Shown piece after piece: positions 32,583 through 42,191 of a stretch of DNA of 64,000 bases (positions within the stretch are counted from its first letter, which is position 1; each line of letters begins with the position of its first letter). A program made the translations under genes and the position numbers. The notes under the pieces were generated by a model. The model was not told where the DNA came from. It saw nothing but the letters and a program-made list of their open reading frames with translations, and searched no databases. Source of the stretch: Gemmatimonadota bacterium. GTDB taxonomy: Bacteria > JAAXHH01. Location: positions 1 to 64,000 of the forward strand of contig JAPPBT010000004.1 of the NCBI GenBank assembly GCA_026702745.1, read 5' to 3'.

Positions 32583-32586
32583 ATGA
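32542..32586 (+). other. Micro-ORF 2 (14 codons) in the folC leader
   Basis: The frame reads MTPEEALAGIGTTA and a stop that overlaps the folC start codon (ATGA at 32583-32586). With micro-ORF 1 it forms a chain of ATGA overlaps from the ATP-grasp gene to folC. Confidence 0.5.
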
Positions 32587-33926
32587 ACTATAAAGAAGCG
32601 CTGGACTATCTGTACGGATTCGTGGACTTCGAACAGCGGCCGGGCGCCGCCCCGGTCCGCATGGACCTGTCGGGCATAAGCGCCCTGACGGAAGCCCTGG
32701 ACCACCCCGAACGACAGTGGAAATCCGTACACGTGGCCGGGACCAAGGGGAAGGGATCCACCGCCGCCATGATCGCGGCGATCGTCCGCGAATGCGGTTA
32801 CAGCGTGGGCCTGTACACCTCGCCCCACCTCGTCTCCCTGCGCGAACGCATACAGATCGACGGCGAGCCCATTTCCGAACCGGATTTCGCCGAACTCACG
32901 GAACGCGCTCGCCCGACGATCGAAGGAACCGGGCCGCGGTGGAAGGACATGGGTTCGTTTTTTGATGTACTCACCGCCCTGGCCTTTGTGTATTTTAGGG
33001 AACGCCGGGTGGACCTGGCCGTGGTCGAATGCGGTCTGGGCGGACGGCTGGATTCGACCAACGTAATCCGGCCCCGGGTCTGCGCGATTACGCCCATCGG
33101 ACTGGACCACACGGATCGGCTCGGCGGGACGATCGCGGAAATCGCCCGCGAGAAAGCCGGGATCGTGAAAGAAGGCGTCTGTACCGTTTCCGCCGCCCAG
33201 CTACCGGAGGCGTCCAGGGAGATCCGAAAAGCCTGCCGGCGCCAAGGGAGTTCCCTGGTGCAGGTGGGCGACGATGTGCGGTACGCGCTCAAAGAAGCGG
33301 CGATCGGCCGGCAGGTGATCGACATTGAGGCCGCGGGCGGGACGTACGAAGACCTTACGCTGCCGCTCTCCGGGACGTACCAGGCCGCCAACGCGGCCAT
33401 GGCGGTGGGGGTGGCGCAGGCGCTTTCCGAAGGGGGCATGGAAATCACGGACCGGGGCGTGCGCCGCGGCCTGGCCTCGGTGCGGCTGCCCGGACGCATG
33501 CAGGTCCTTCAGGACCGGCCCTGGGTAGTGCTGGACGGCGCCCACAACGTGCTGGCGGCCGAAAGCCTGACGGACAGCCTGCGCGGCCTGTTTCCGGTCC
33601 GGCGCGCCATTGTCGTGCTCTCCGCGCACCGGGACAAGAACGTAGGCGATCTGTGCGCGGTCATCGCGCGGTACGCCAACGAGATCATCATCCCCGAGCG
33701 GTGCGTGCTGCGGAAACGGCAGGCGGATCCCCCGGACGTGGCTGCAGCCTGCATGGGTGCGGGAACACCTGCCCGGACGGCGCCGTCGGTGGCGGCGGCC
33801 CTCTCCGAATCGATCGGCATCGCGGGACCGGACGACCTGGTCCTGGTGACGGGGTGTTTCGCGCTGGTGGGAGAGGCCCTGGAAGTGCTGAACGAACTGG
33901 AACCCGAAGAAACGGCAAGTCGTTGA
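32583..33926 (+). CDS. folC: Folylpolyglutamate/dihydrofolate synthase
   Basis: The product is 447 aa. The P-loop is GTKGKGST (about 56-63), followed by YTSPHLVSLRERIQI and the Mur-ligase core (VVECGLGGRLDSTN, PIGLDHTDRLG). The C-terminal domain has LDGAHN. It adds glutamate to folates and may also make dihydrofolate from dihydropteroate, in the cytoplasm. The start MNYKEALDYLYGF is typical of FolC. Its ATG overlaps the second micro-ORF stop, and no strong independent ribosome site is seen, so coupling to upstream translation is likely. Confidence 0.94.
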   Translation: MNYKEALDYLYGFVDFEQRPGAAPVRMDLSGISALTEALDHPERQWKSVHVAGTKGKGSTAAMIAAIVRECGYSVGLYTSPHLVSLRERIQIDGEPISEPDFAELTERARPTIEGTGPRWKDMGSFFDVLTALAFVYFRERRVDLAVVECGLGGRLDSTNVIRPRVCAITPIGLDHTDRLGGTIAEIAREKAGIVKEGVCTVSAAQLPEASREIRKACRRQGSSLVQVGDDVRYALKEAAIGRQVIDIEAAGGTYEDLTLPLSGTYQAANAAMAVGVAQALSEGGMEITDRGVRRGLASVRLPGRMQVLQDRPWVVLDGAHNVLAAESLTDSLRGLFPVRRAIVVLSAHRDKNVGDLCAVIARYANEIIIPERCVLRKRQADPPDVAAACMGAGTPARTAPSVAAALSESIGIAGPDDLVLVTGCFALVGEALEVLNELEPEETASR

Positions 33927-33995
33927 AAGCAAACGCGAAACCGTTGAAGAGATACGAGAAGCAATTTAAGCGGTAAATACCGGAGGACGGAAGGA

Positions 33996-35564
33996 ATGAG
34001 CAAGGTCAATCAGAAAGGGGAAACCGCATGGGGCCGGCCGGGGACATGGCTGGCATCTTGTGCCCTATGTCTTTATCTCATCGGGGCAGGTCCGGCTGTC
34101 GCGCAGACGACCACTGATCCGCCGCCCGGGACGGAAGCAACGGGCGCCGCGAATGCTCCAGCCGACGCTGTGGCACCGACGACCCAGCAAGACACGACCG
34201 GTGCGGAGATCCAGCCCGGAGCGACCACCCCTCAGGACGCGCAGCCGGACACTACACTGACACTTGAGCAGCGTCAGCAGGCCGCGGTACAACAGTTCCT
34301 GACCACCGTCGCCCTGACGAAGAACAACCTCGGCGCGGTGTATTTCGAGCAGGGACAGTACGACAGCGCCCAGGTTCATCTCGAACACGCCCTGGAGATC
34401 GCGCCGGGTTTCGCCGCCGCCTACCTCACGATGGGGCTGGTACACCACGCCAGGGGGGATTCGGCCGCGGCGCTGGACGCGTTCATGAAGACCGTCGAGG
34501 GCGATACGCTCAGCGTCGCGCGCATGAGCACCGTCCCGCCCGATACCGTCTATGCCTGGGCCCGAAGCCAGTACGACCGGATGATGGTGGGGATACCGAA
34601 CCTGGCCGCGGCCCATACCGACATGGCGATCGCGTACAACCAGGGCGGATACCTCAACGAAGCGGTCCATCACTACCGGCAGGCCATTGAAAGCGATTCC
34701 TCCTACGTCGACGCCTATACGAATCTCGGAAAGGTCTATTCGGATACCGAGGAATACGAACAGTCGGCCGAGGCCTACGAGAAAGTGCTTACTCTGTCGC
34801 CCCCGGAGGACCAGCTGCCCAGGATCCATCTCAATCTCGGTGTGGCCTACATGGGCCTGGAGCGCCTCGACGACGCGATAGTGGAGTGGAATCGGGCCGT
34901 GGCGCTCGCACCGGACTACATGGACGCCTACATGAACCTGGGGACCGCCTACCAGAACAAGAACATGCCGGACAGCACGCGGGCCGTCTGGGAAAGGGCC
35001 CTGGTGGTCGGAGGGCAGTCGGTCGTGCCCCGCGTAGCGCTGGCCCGCCTGTCCTTTGCGGAAGGGCGTCTCGACGATGCCCTGCGATACTACGGGGAAA
35101 TACTCGACCTGGGCGCGAGGGACCCGCGCATTTCCGCGGAAATCGCCCTGGTTTACGAGCGGCGGGAAGACTTCGACCTGGCGATCACAAACTATGAACA
35201 GGCCCTCGAGCTCGTGCCGGAAAACGCGCAGCTGAAAGCCGCGTTGAACCGGGTCAGGCGGATCGTGGAGGAGCGGGAGAAGGCCATCGAATCCAACAAG
35301 ATCCGCGTCCGCCAGATCGTCGTCGCCACGCGGGAGGCCGCGGATGCCGTGATGGAACGGCTGACCGCCGGCGCCGATTTCGCCGAACTGGCCCGTGAGA
35401 CCTCCATCGATTCGAGCCGGGACAGCGGGGGCGACCTCGGGTTCTTCGGTCCCGGCGAAATGATCCCGGAATTCGAGCAGGCCGCGATGGGTCTGGAGGT
35501 CGGCGAGCTCAGCGGGGTCGTCCAGACGCCCATGGGCTTTCACATCATCATGCGGATCGAGTAA
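33996..35564 (+). CDS. TPR protein with C-terminal parvulin-type prolyl isomerase domain
   Basis: The product is 522 aa. A signal peptide (about 1-36, ending AVAQ) and a Thr/Pro/Ala-rich linker (37-85) precede tetratricopeptide repeats (about 105-430). The last 85 or so residues form a PpiC/parvulin domain: AGADFAELARETSIDSS, SGGDLGFFGPGEMIPEFE and TPMGFHIIMRIE. Parvulins normally have their own helical chaperone domain; here TPRs take that place, so this may be a periplasmic folding factor. GGAGGACGGAAGGA precedes the ATG. The stop codon abuts the trxB start. Confidence 0.88.
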   Translation: MSKVNQKGETAWGRPGTWLASCALCLYLIGAGPAVAQTTTDPPPGTEATGAANAPADAVAPTTQQDTTGAEIQPGATTPQDAQPDTTLTLEQRQQAAVQQFLTTVALTKNNLGAVYFEQGQYDSAQVHLEHALEIAPGFAAAYLTMGLVHHARGDSAAALDAFMKTVEGDTLSVARMSTVPPDTVYAWARSQYDRMMVGIPNLAAAHTDMAIAYNQGGYLNEAVHHYRQAIESDSSYVDAYTNLGKVYSDTEEYEQSAEAYEKVLTLSPPEDQLPRIHLNLGVAYMGLERLDDAIVEWNRAVALAPDYMDAYMNLGTAYQNKNMPDSTRAVWERALVVGGQSVVPRVALARLSFAEGRLDDALRYYGEILDLGARDPRISAEIALVYERREDFDLAITNYEQALELVPENAQLKAALNRVRRIVEEREKAIESNKIRVRQIVVATREAADAVMERLTAGADFAELARETSIDSSRDSGGDLGFFGPGEMIPEFEQAAMGLEVGELSGVVQTPMGFHIIMRIE

Positions 35565-36488
35565 ATGGAGCAGGTCGTCATCATCGGCGGTGGCCCGGCA
35601 GGTTATACGGCAGCCCTTTACGCGGCCCGGGCGAACCTGTCCCCCGTCGTGTTGACGGGCAGCACGGTCGGCGGGCAGCTGTCGCTCACCAGCGAGATCG
35701 AGAACTTCCCGGGATTCCCCGAAAGTCTGGGCGGCATGGACCTCATGGACCGCATGAGGCAGCAGGCCGAACGTTTCGGCGCCGAGATGAAGTACGAGGA
35801 AGTCACCTCCGTGGCCTTCGAACCGGGGGCGCACCGGATCACGACGGACCGCAACCAGTACACGGCGAAGGCCGTGGTGATCAGCACCGGGTCGTCGCCC
35901 CGCCTGCTCGACGTGCCGGGCGAGGAACGGTTCTTCGGACGGGGTGTCTCCACCTGTGCGACCTGCGACGGCGCCTTCTACCGGGACCGGAAAGTCGCCG
36001 TGGTGGGCGGCGGCGACAGCGCCATGGAGGAAGGGCTCTTCCTGACGCGCTTCGCAAGCCACGTCTGGATCATACACCGCCGCCACGAACTGAGGGCGAG
36101 CAGGATCATGCAGGAACGGGCCCTGAAACATCCGAAGATCGCGTTCCAGTGGGGGGCCGTGGTCGACGAAGTCCTGGGCGACGAAACCACCGGTGTGACC
36201 GGCCTGCGCGTGCGGGAACTGGAATCGGACCGGGTCCGGGATCTGGACGCCGAGGGCCTCTTCATCGCCATCGGCCACACGCCCAATACCGGTCTCTTCA
36301 AAGACAAGCTCGAAATGGACGAGCAGGGCTATATCCTGACGGACCGGAGGCAGCACACCAGCGTGCCCGGCGTGTTCGCGGGCGGGGACGTGCAGGACCA
36401 CGTTTACCGCCAGGCGGTCACCGCGGCGGGCACGGGATGCGCCGCCGCCATGGAAGCCGAGAAATACATCGCTGAAATCGCGGACTAG
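35565..36488 (+). CDS. trxB: Thioredoxin reductase
   Basis: The product is 307 aa, the usual length of the low-molecular-weight enzyme. It has the FAD motif GGGPAGYTAALYAAR, redox-active CATCDG (about 134-139), the NADPH motif GGGDSAMEEG with HRRHELRAS for the 2'-phosphate, and the C-terminal FAD contact GGDVQD. It reduces thioredoxin with NADPH in the cytoplasm. It starts directly at the stop codon of the preceding TPR-parvulin gene. Confidence 0.95.
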   Translation: MEQVVIIGGGPAGYTAALYAARANLSPVVLTGSTVGGQLSLTSEIENFPGFPESLGGMDLMDRMRQQAERFGAEMKYEEVTSVAFEPGAHRITTDRNQYTAKAVVISTGSSPRLLDVPGEERFFGRGVSTCATCDGAFYRDRKVAVVGGGDSAMEEGLFLTRFASHVWIIHRRHELRASRIMQERALKHPKIAFQWGAVVDEVLGDETTGVTGLRVRELESDRVRDLDAEGLFIAIGHTPNTGLFKDKLEMDEQGYILTDRRQHTSVPGVFAGGDVQDHVYRQAVTAAGTGCAAAMEAEKYIAEIAD

Positions 36489-36571
36489 GCGGACCGGTAA
36501 GGGAAGGCGGCCGCTCAGCGCAGGTGGCCGCTCAGGGCAAGCGACCGTCCATGCTAGGCTGGCCAGGTTGG

Positions 36572-37555
36572 TCAGGCCGTTCGGGCGTCGTGCTTCACTA
36601 CGTCCAGGCTCGGGTCGCCGATGGTAACCTTGGAATGGGGAGGCACCGGTTCAGTCAGCCAGACATTGGCCCCGATGACGGCATCGTGGCCGATGGTCGT
36701 TCCGCCGCCCAGGATCGTCGCCCCGGAGTAGATGACCACGTCGTCCTCGATGGTGGGGTGGCGCTTGCCGCCCTTGATGAGGCGTCCGCCGTCATCCTTC
36801 CTGAAACTCAGCGCGCCGAGCGTCACGCCCTGGTAGAGTTTCACATTGTTGCCGATCAGCGCCGTTTCCCCGATGACGACGCCCGTTCCGTGGTCGATGA
36901 AGAAACGGGTGCCGATGGTCGCGCCCGGGTGGATGTCGATGCCCGTGCGGCTGTGGGCGTGCTCGGACATGATCCGCGGGATGAGCGGCGTATTCCTCAA
37001 GTACAGTTCATGGGCGATCCGGTAGGTGGCGATGGCTTCCACGCACGGATAGCTGAGGATGATCTCGTCATGGCTCTTCGCCGCGGGATCTCCATCGTAG
37101 GCGGCTTCCACGTCCCCCATGAGCAGTTTCCGGATATCGGGAACGGCTTCCAGCAGTTCGAGTGCGATCCGGTCGGCGATCTCCTCGCAGGCCACGGGGT
37201 CCTTTCCCTTGCACTGCGCGTCGTGCATGAGGCTCCGGGTCACTTCCTCTCTCAGGCGGATGTAGATGGTGTCCACCAGTCCGTCCACGTAGAAGGCCAC
37301 GTTCTTCGTCACAAGAGGTTCGGCGCCGAAGTAGCCGGGAAAGCAGAGCGCCAGCAGGTCCTTCAGGATGCCGTAGACCCGTTCCCTGGAAGGCAGGTTC
37401 TTGCCGTCGATACGGTTCAGGCCGCCGATCGTGTCGTAGGATTGCACGATCCGGGAGGAAATGGCGCCGATCTGGCTGCGTGTTTCGGACATGGTCATGT
37501 TGAAGTTCGGCACCAGCTTCTCTTCCGTGGTCTTATTGCTCCGGGATGCTGCCAT
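36572..37555 (-). CDS. cysE: Serine O-acetyltransferase (CysE/EpsC type)
   Basis: The product is about 327 aa. An alpha-helical N-terminal domain is followed by left-handed beta-helix hexapeptide repeats. Recognisable sites are AYRIAHELY, SEHAHSRTGIDIHPGATIG (catalytic His region), FIDHGTGVVIGETA and YQGVTLGALSF, close to bacterial and plant-type serine acetyltransferases of the EpsC group. It makes O-acetylserine for cysteine synthesis. I chose the ATG at 37555 because TTGGAG lies upstream; an in-frame start at 37660 would add a non-conserved 35-residue leader. It converges on trxB and diverges from the S55 protease gene. Confidence 0.9.
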   Translation of the reverse strand: MAASRSNKTTEEKLVPNFNMTMSETRSQIGAISSRIVQSYDTIGGLNRIDGKNLPSRERVYGILKDLLALCFPGYFGAEPLVTKNVAFYVDGLVDTIYIRLREEVTRSLMHDAQCKGKDPVACEEIADRIALELLEAVPDIRKLLMGDVEAAYDGDPAAKSHDEIILSYPCVEAIATYRIAHELYLRNTPLIPRIMSEHAHSRTGIDIHPGATIGTRFFIDHGTGVVIGETALIGNNVKLYQGVTLGALSFRKDDGGRLIKGGKRHPTIEDDVVIYSGATILGGGTTIGHDAVIGANVWLTEPVPPHSKVTIGDPSLDVVKHDARTA

Positions 37556-37729
37556 GGTGCTCCAACCGGTTATCGCCTGCCGTTTTCCGAAGGTGTCCAG
37601 GAATGCGCGGGGGACTGCTTTCCGTACCCTTGCGCGACTGTCTGAATCTCGGGGAACCATCGCGGTAAGTCAAGCGGTTTCTGCCATTAACGGCTGCGCC
37701 GCGGTCGTCCAAAAGCCGCTACAAACCAG

Positions 37730-37759
37730 TTGCCAGGGGAAGCGGTGGGACCTTATATT
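37730..37759 (+). promoter_or_regulatory. Candidate sigma-70 promoter for the S55 protease operon
   Basis: TTGCCA (37730-37735) and TATATT (37754-37759) are separated by 18 nt, about 50 bp before the start codon at 37811. Each hexamer matches five of six consensus positions. The gap is otherwise empty. Confidence 0.6.
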
Positions 37760-37810
37760 GCAGTAGTTTAGCGTCGTTTTCCAATCCCCTGCTCACCGCG
37801 CATCGGCCCT

Positions 37811-39841
37811 ATGTATATCATTCAATCGATGGTCGTGCTTTTTCTCTTCGCAGGCCTGCTTTCACCCGCTCTGCCGGCCGGGGGCCAGTCTGCTTCGCCG
37901 GCCACGGCCCGGTCCGGCCTGCCAGCCGAAGCCCAATCCGCTTCGCCGGCGATGGATCGATCCGCCGACCAGCATGCCGGGTACATGGACATTGACGATG
38001 TAAAGCCGGGCATGCGGGGATACGGCCTCACGGTCTTTCAGGATGCCCGGATCGATACCTTCGACGTCGAAGTGATCGGCGTCATCAAAAACCAGTTCTA
38101 CACGGATCACGACATCATCATGGTGGGGGTCTCGGGTCCCTATGTCGACGAAGCAGGCGTCATCGCGGGGATGAGCGGCAGCCCCGTGTACATCGATGGA
38201 AAACTCGTCGGTGCACTGGCGTACCGTTTCGGAGCGTTTCCGATGAAGCCCATCGGCGGCGTCACGCCGATAGGCCATATGCTGGACATTCGCGAGGTCG
38301 TGGAAACGGAAACGAAGCCGGGAAGTAACGCGCCCGATGGGACGCCGGGCGGAATGGGCGGCGGCCAGAACGATCTCGGTCCACCCGATCTCGGCCCTCC
38401 AGGTTTCCATCCGTCCGGTCTCGGTCCATCCGGTCTCAAACCCATTGCCGTTCCCATGGTGTTTTCGGGATTCCACCCGGGCACCGTATCCCTTTTCGAA
38501 GATGAACTGCGCCGGCGTGGACTCGTTCCGGTGGCCGGCGGCAGCGTGGCCGGCGGTAGTGTGGCCGGCGGTAGTGTGGCCGGTGCGTCCGGCAGGATAC
38601 CGGGCAGCAAGGCTGGCGATGTCGCGGGCTCGAAACCGGATGGCCGGGCTGCTGTCGGCGCTGACGCAAACCCTGAACAGGAAGGCCTGGCGTCGACCGG
38701 CAACGGGACGTCCCTCCTTGAACCCGGATCCGCCGTGAGCGCGCAGCTCATCCGGGGCGATTACAATATGGCGGGCACGGGTACGGTCACCTGGCGCGAG
38801 GATGACGCCATACTGGCCTTCGGGCATCCCTTCCTGTGGACGGGTGCCCTGAATGTCCCGATGAACCGGGCGGAAATCATCACGGTTATCCCGGACCAGA
38901 CCGGGTCCACCAAGATCAGCAGCGTGGCGGACGAAGTCGGTTCGGTCCTTTGGGACCATACGAACGGGATATACGGCCAACTCGGCGATACGGCGCGCAT
39001 GATCCCGGTGGAACTCTCCTACGACGATGCCATTCGCGCGCCCCGGACCTACCGTTTCGATGTGATGATGGCGAACGGGTGGACGCCGCTTCTGGTGAAC
39101 ATGGCCGTGTCGAATACGATCCTCGCGAACGGCCGCATCGCCGGCGAGCGAACCATAGCAATTGGTGGCCGGATCGCCCTGCAGGACCATCCGGACATCG
39201 TTTTCGACGACCAGTTTTCCGGCCAGGCGTCCCTGTCGGCACTGGCCAGGGATGTGAACGGCGTGCTTGATTTCGTCCTCGATAACCGGTTCATCACGCC
39301 GATGATCGAGTCCCTCAGGATCGATATCCATTCGTCGGACGAACGCAGTACGGCCGTTATTGAAGACGTCTGGTTCGGTTCGGAAACCGTCGAGCCGGGC
39401 GACACGCTCGAAGTCAGGGTATACCTCCGGCCCTACCGGGGCGACCGCCTGGTCAGACGGATGGACGTGACGATCCCCAAGACCGTATCGGCCGGATCGG
39501 TACAGGTACTGGTAGGTTCCGCCCGGGCCGTCACCCGCCACGATCTGAATGCCGTTCCCCAGAGGTACAGGCCCACGGACGGTCCCCGGCTGATTGAGCT
39601 GCTCAACAACCGCCGGACCGGTAACCGGGTGTACCTGAAGATGTTCCAGGGCGGCGCGGGCGGCATGGTGAAGGGAAGGGAAATGCCCGGCCTGCCCCCG
39701 TCGGTCCTCGCCGTCATGAATTCGGAGCGGACAAAGGGAAGTTTCGTACCGATCCGCGAGAAGGTGGTGGCCGAAGAAACGATCCGCACGGACTACGTCG
39801 TCGCCGGTCAGAACTGGAGCCGGCTGACCGTAAAGCGATAG
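37811..39841 (+). CDS. SpoIVB peptidase S55 domain-containing exported protein
   Basis: The product is about 676 aa. A signal peptide (to about residue 25) is followed by MDIDDVKPGMRGYGLTVFQD and the S55 serine-protease region, including VIAGMSGSPVYIDGKLVGAL (active-site Ser in GMSGSP) and GGVTPIGHML. A low-complexity segment (about 175-300) contains GPPDLGPPG and four copies of VAGGS/VAGAS, coded by a 15-bp tandem repeat at 38530-38585. A second conserved portion starts IRGDYNMAGTGTVTW and has FGHPF. In Bacillus SpoIVB cleaves a sporulation protein, but this long form occurs in non-sporulating FCB bacteria and its substrate is unknown. The start is uncertain: no good ribosome site precedes 37811 or the ATG at 37829. 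Confidence 0.85.
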   Translation: MYIIQSMVVLFLFAGLLSPALPAGGQSASPATARSGLPAEAQSASPAMDRSADQHAGYMDIDDVKPGMRGYGLTVFQDARIDTFDVEVIGVIKNQFYTDHDIIMVGVSGPYVDEAGVIAGMSGSPVYIDGKLVGALAYRFGAFPMKPIGGVTPIGHMLDIREVVETETKPGSNAPDGTPGGMGGGQNDLGPPDLGPPGFHPSGLGPSGLKPIAVPMVFSGFHPGTVSLFEDELRRRGLVPVAGGSVAGGSVAGGSVAGASGRIPGSKAGDVAGSKPDGRAAVGADANPEQEGLASTGNGTSLLEPGSAVSAQLIRGDYNMAGTGTVTWREDDAILAFGHPFLWTGALNVPMNRAEIITVIPDQTGSTKISSVADEVGSVLWDHTNGIYGQLGDTARMIPVELSYDDAIRAPRTYRFDVMMANGWTPLLVNMAVSNTILANGRIAGERTIAIGGRIALQDHPDIVFDDQFSGQASLSALARDVNGVLDFVLDNRFITPMIESLRIDIHSSDERSTAVIEDVWFGSETVEPGDTLEVRVYLRPYRGDRLVRRMDVTIPKTVSAGSVQVLVGSARAVTRHDLNAVPQRYRPTDGPRLIELLNNRRTGNRVYLKMFQGGAGGMVKGREMPGLPPSVLAVMNSERTKGSFVPIREKVVAEETIRTDYVVAGQNWSRLTVKR

Positions 39842-39850
39842 GAGCGATAC

Positions 39851-42181
39851 TTGAGAAAGGTACCGGGGTGGCGAGTGCTGTGCATGGCCGTGGTGTTTCT
39901 GCCGGCGGCGCTGGTCGTCCACGCGTCGACGACGGTCATCTGGAAACAGGCCGGACACGGGAATTTCCTGAAAGGGGAAACCCGGGGCGTTTCCATCACC
40001 GGCAAGGGCCGCCTGACCCTGTCACCGGTCCTGGATCTCGTTTTCGAGAGCGACGAGCCGCTGATCTGGAGTCTCGCGGCCGATTCCAGGGGGAACCTGT
40101 ACGCGGGTTCGGGAAACGACGGCAAGTTGTACCGGATAGGTCCTTCGGGCCGGTCCGAGGTGTTTTTCGATGCGGACGAGTTGGAGATCCGCAGCGTCGT
40201 GATCGATCGGAATGACCGGGTCTACGCCGCCACCTTCCCCGATGGCCGGATCTACCGGATCGAACCGGACGGGACGCACGCGGTGTTTTTCGATCCCGCG
40301 CGGGATGGCGGCATGAATGGCCCGGACGGCGGCCCGGACGACGGCACAGGCGATAGTCCGGACGGCGTAACGGACGACAGTCCGGATGACGGTCCGAGCG
40401 GCGGTACGAACTACATCTGGTCCCTGGCGCTGGACGCGGGGGGCGGACTTTACGCGGGAACGGGTGAGCAGGGAAGGATCTATCGTATCGACGAAGACGG
40501 CGAAGCACACCTGCTGGCCGAGCTGGAGGAGGCCCATGTGATGGCCCTGGCCGTGGATGGATCGGGCCGGCTCATCGCCGGGACCGAACCGGGCGGAAGA
40601 GTCTACCGGATTTCGTCCGACGGCGCCATCTCGGTCCTCCATGATTCTCCCTACGGTGAAGTGAACACCCTTCTGGTCGCCGAAGACGGCGCGGTGTTCG
40701 CCGGTGCGCTGAGCGGACCGCGCCGGGGCGCCCGCGGCGGCCGGGCCGGATCGGCGGGCGCTTCGATGCCTCCGCCATCCTCTGGCGCACCCGATGATCC
40801 GGGCGGAGGTCCGATGCTCAACGCGGTTCAAGTGACCGCCACGGCAGAAACCGCAGATCGCCCGTCCGTCGGCAATTTCGCCACGGGAGGCAGCGTCGTC
40901 TTCAGGATCGATCCGGACGGCCGGGTGGAAGAGTGGTGGCGATCCCAGACGGACGTAGGCCTGTCGCTGGCGATACGCGGGGATAACGAACTGCTCATCG
41001 GTACCGGGTCGAGCGGCCGGTTATACAGCGTCCGGGAAAGGGGCACCGGCACGCTGCTGAACGAACTGCAGGAATCGCAGATCACGGCGCTGTCGCCCGA
41101 CGCGTCAAACGGCGTAGTCGTGGCGACGAGCAATCGCGGCAACCTGTACCGCCTGCGTTCCACACCGGTGCGCGAGGGCGAGTACGAGTCCGACGTCCGG
41201 GATACCCGGGGCATGGCGCGGTGGGGCCGAATCCGTTGGGAGAGCGAGCAGCCCCCCGGAACGTCGGTCCGCCTGTTCGCGCGGTCCGGCAATACGGATT
41301 CGCCGGACCAGACCTGGAGCGAGTGGACCGGTCCCTATACCGACCCGGAAGGGGAAGCCCTGGCCTGCCCGCCCGCCCGCTACTTGCAGTGGAAGGCAGT
41401 CCTGGGCACGGAGAACGAAGAATCGCCCTCCGTCTCGTCCGTTTCGGCCTCGTACCTGACGCGGAACAATCCGCCCAGGGTGCATGGGGTCACGGTGTAC
41501 GAGCCGGGCGTCTACCTGCGGGATGCCGCGACGGGCCAGGTCGGGCAGTCCGCACAAGCCGATCTCCCCCCGGGCATCGCCGCGCAGGTCGGCAACCGGG
41601 GCAACGGCCGCGGCCAGAGCGCATCCTCCGGGACGCCCGCCTACCGGAAGGGCATGCGGGCGGTGGCCGTCCGGGCGAGCGATCCCGATGGGGACGGACT
41701 GTCTTACGAGATCTATTTCCGGGGCGAAGCCGAAGCATCGTGGAAACTCCTGGAGTCGGAGCGGCGCACGCCTTCCTATTCGTGGGATTCCGAAACCTTT
41801 CCGGACGGCGAGTACGTCCTTCGCGTCGTGGCCAGCGACGCCCCCTCCAATCCTCCGGACCAGGCCCTGGAGGCGGAATACTTGAGCGACCCCTTCCTGG
41901 TGGACAATACCGGTCCGCAGGTAACCGGGATCGACGTGACGGGCGGCCAGCTGTCCTTCATAGTCCGGGACAGCGCCAGTCCCCTTTTCCGGGTCGAATA
42001 CGCGATTGACGGAGGCGACTGGCGGGTGGTCCATCCCGAAGACGGCGTAACGGATTCGGAGACGGAGGCCTTCGAGATCGCCCTGGACGGCCTGGAGACC
42101 GGAGAACATACCCTCGCCATTCGCGCCAGGGATACTTCCAATAACACGGGAACGGGGAAACGGGTCGTTACGATGCCCTGA
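39851..42181 (+). CDS. Large exported beta-propeller protein
   Basis: The product is 776 aa. It has a signal peptide (1-25), then repeating propeller blades of the pattern GNLYAGSG..GKLYRI, VYAATFPDGRIYRI, LYAGTGEQGRIYRI and LIAGTEPGGRVYRI (about 60-440). An Asp/Gly/Pro-rich insertion splits the blades at about 150-185. The C-terminal half has Ig/fibronectin-like strands, for example ASDPDGDGLSYEIYFRG. It starts with TTG at 39851, with TAGGAG just upstream, 10 bp after the S55 gene, so the two are probably cotranscribed. Function unknown; protein or glycan binding at the cell surface is a guess. Confidence 0.82.
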   Translation: MRKVPGWRVLCMAVVFLPAALVVHASTTVIWKQAGHGNFLKGETRGVSITGKGRLTLSPVLDLVFESDEPLIWSLAADSRGNLYAGSGNDGKLYRIGPSGRSEVFFDADELEIRSVVIDRNDRVYAATFPDGRIYRIEPDGTHAVFFDPARDGGMNGPDGGPDDGTGDSPDGVTDDSPDDGPSGGTNYIWSLALDAGGGLYAGTGEQGRIYRIDEDGEAHLLAELEEAHVMALAVDGSGRLIAGTEPGGRVYRISSDGAISVLHDSPYGEVNTLLVAEDGAVFAGALSGPRRGARGGRAGSAGASMPPPSSGAPDDPGGGPMLNAVQVTATAETADRPSVGNFATGGSVVFRIDPDGRVEEWWRSQTDVGLSLAIRGDNELLIGTGSSGRLYSVRERGTGTLLNELQESQITALSPDASNGVVVATSNRGNLYRLRSTPVREGEYESDVRDTRGMARWGRIRWESEQPPGTSVRLFARSGNTDSPDQTWSEWTGPYTDPEGEALACPPARYLQWKAVLGTENEESPSVSSVSASYLTRNNPPRVHGVTVYEPGVYLRDAATGQVGQSAQADLPPGIAAQVGNRGNGRGQSASSGTPAYRKGMRAVAVRASDPDGDGLSYEIYFRGEAEASWKLLESERRTPSYSWDSETFPDGEYVLRVVASDAPSNPPDQALEAEYLSDPFLVDNTGPQVTGIDVTGGQLSFIVRDSASPLFRVEYAIDGGDWRVVHPEDGVTDSETEAFEIALDGLETGEHTLAIRARDTSNNTGTGKRVVTMP

Positions 42182-42191
42182 GGAGGCCAAG

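Noticed and set aside
34065-36401. 778-codon open frame on the minus strand across the TPR-parvulin and trxB genes
   Set aside because: It spans two recognised genes and reads as His/Val/Asp-rich noise typical of codon-bias shadows.
37862-39958. 698-codon open frame opposite the S55 protease
   Set aside because: Antisense shadow with no domain signature.
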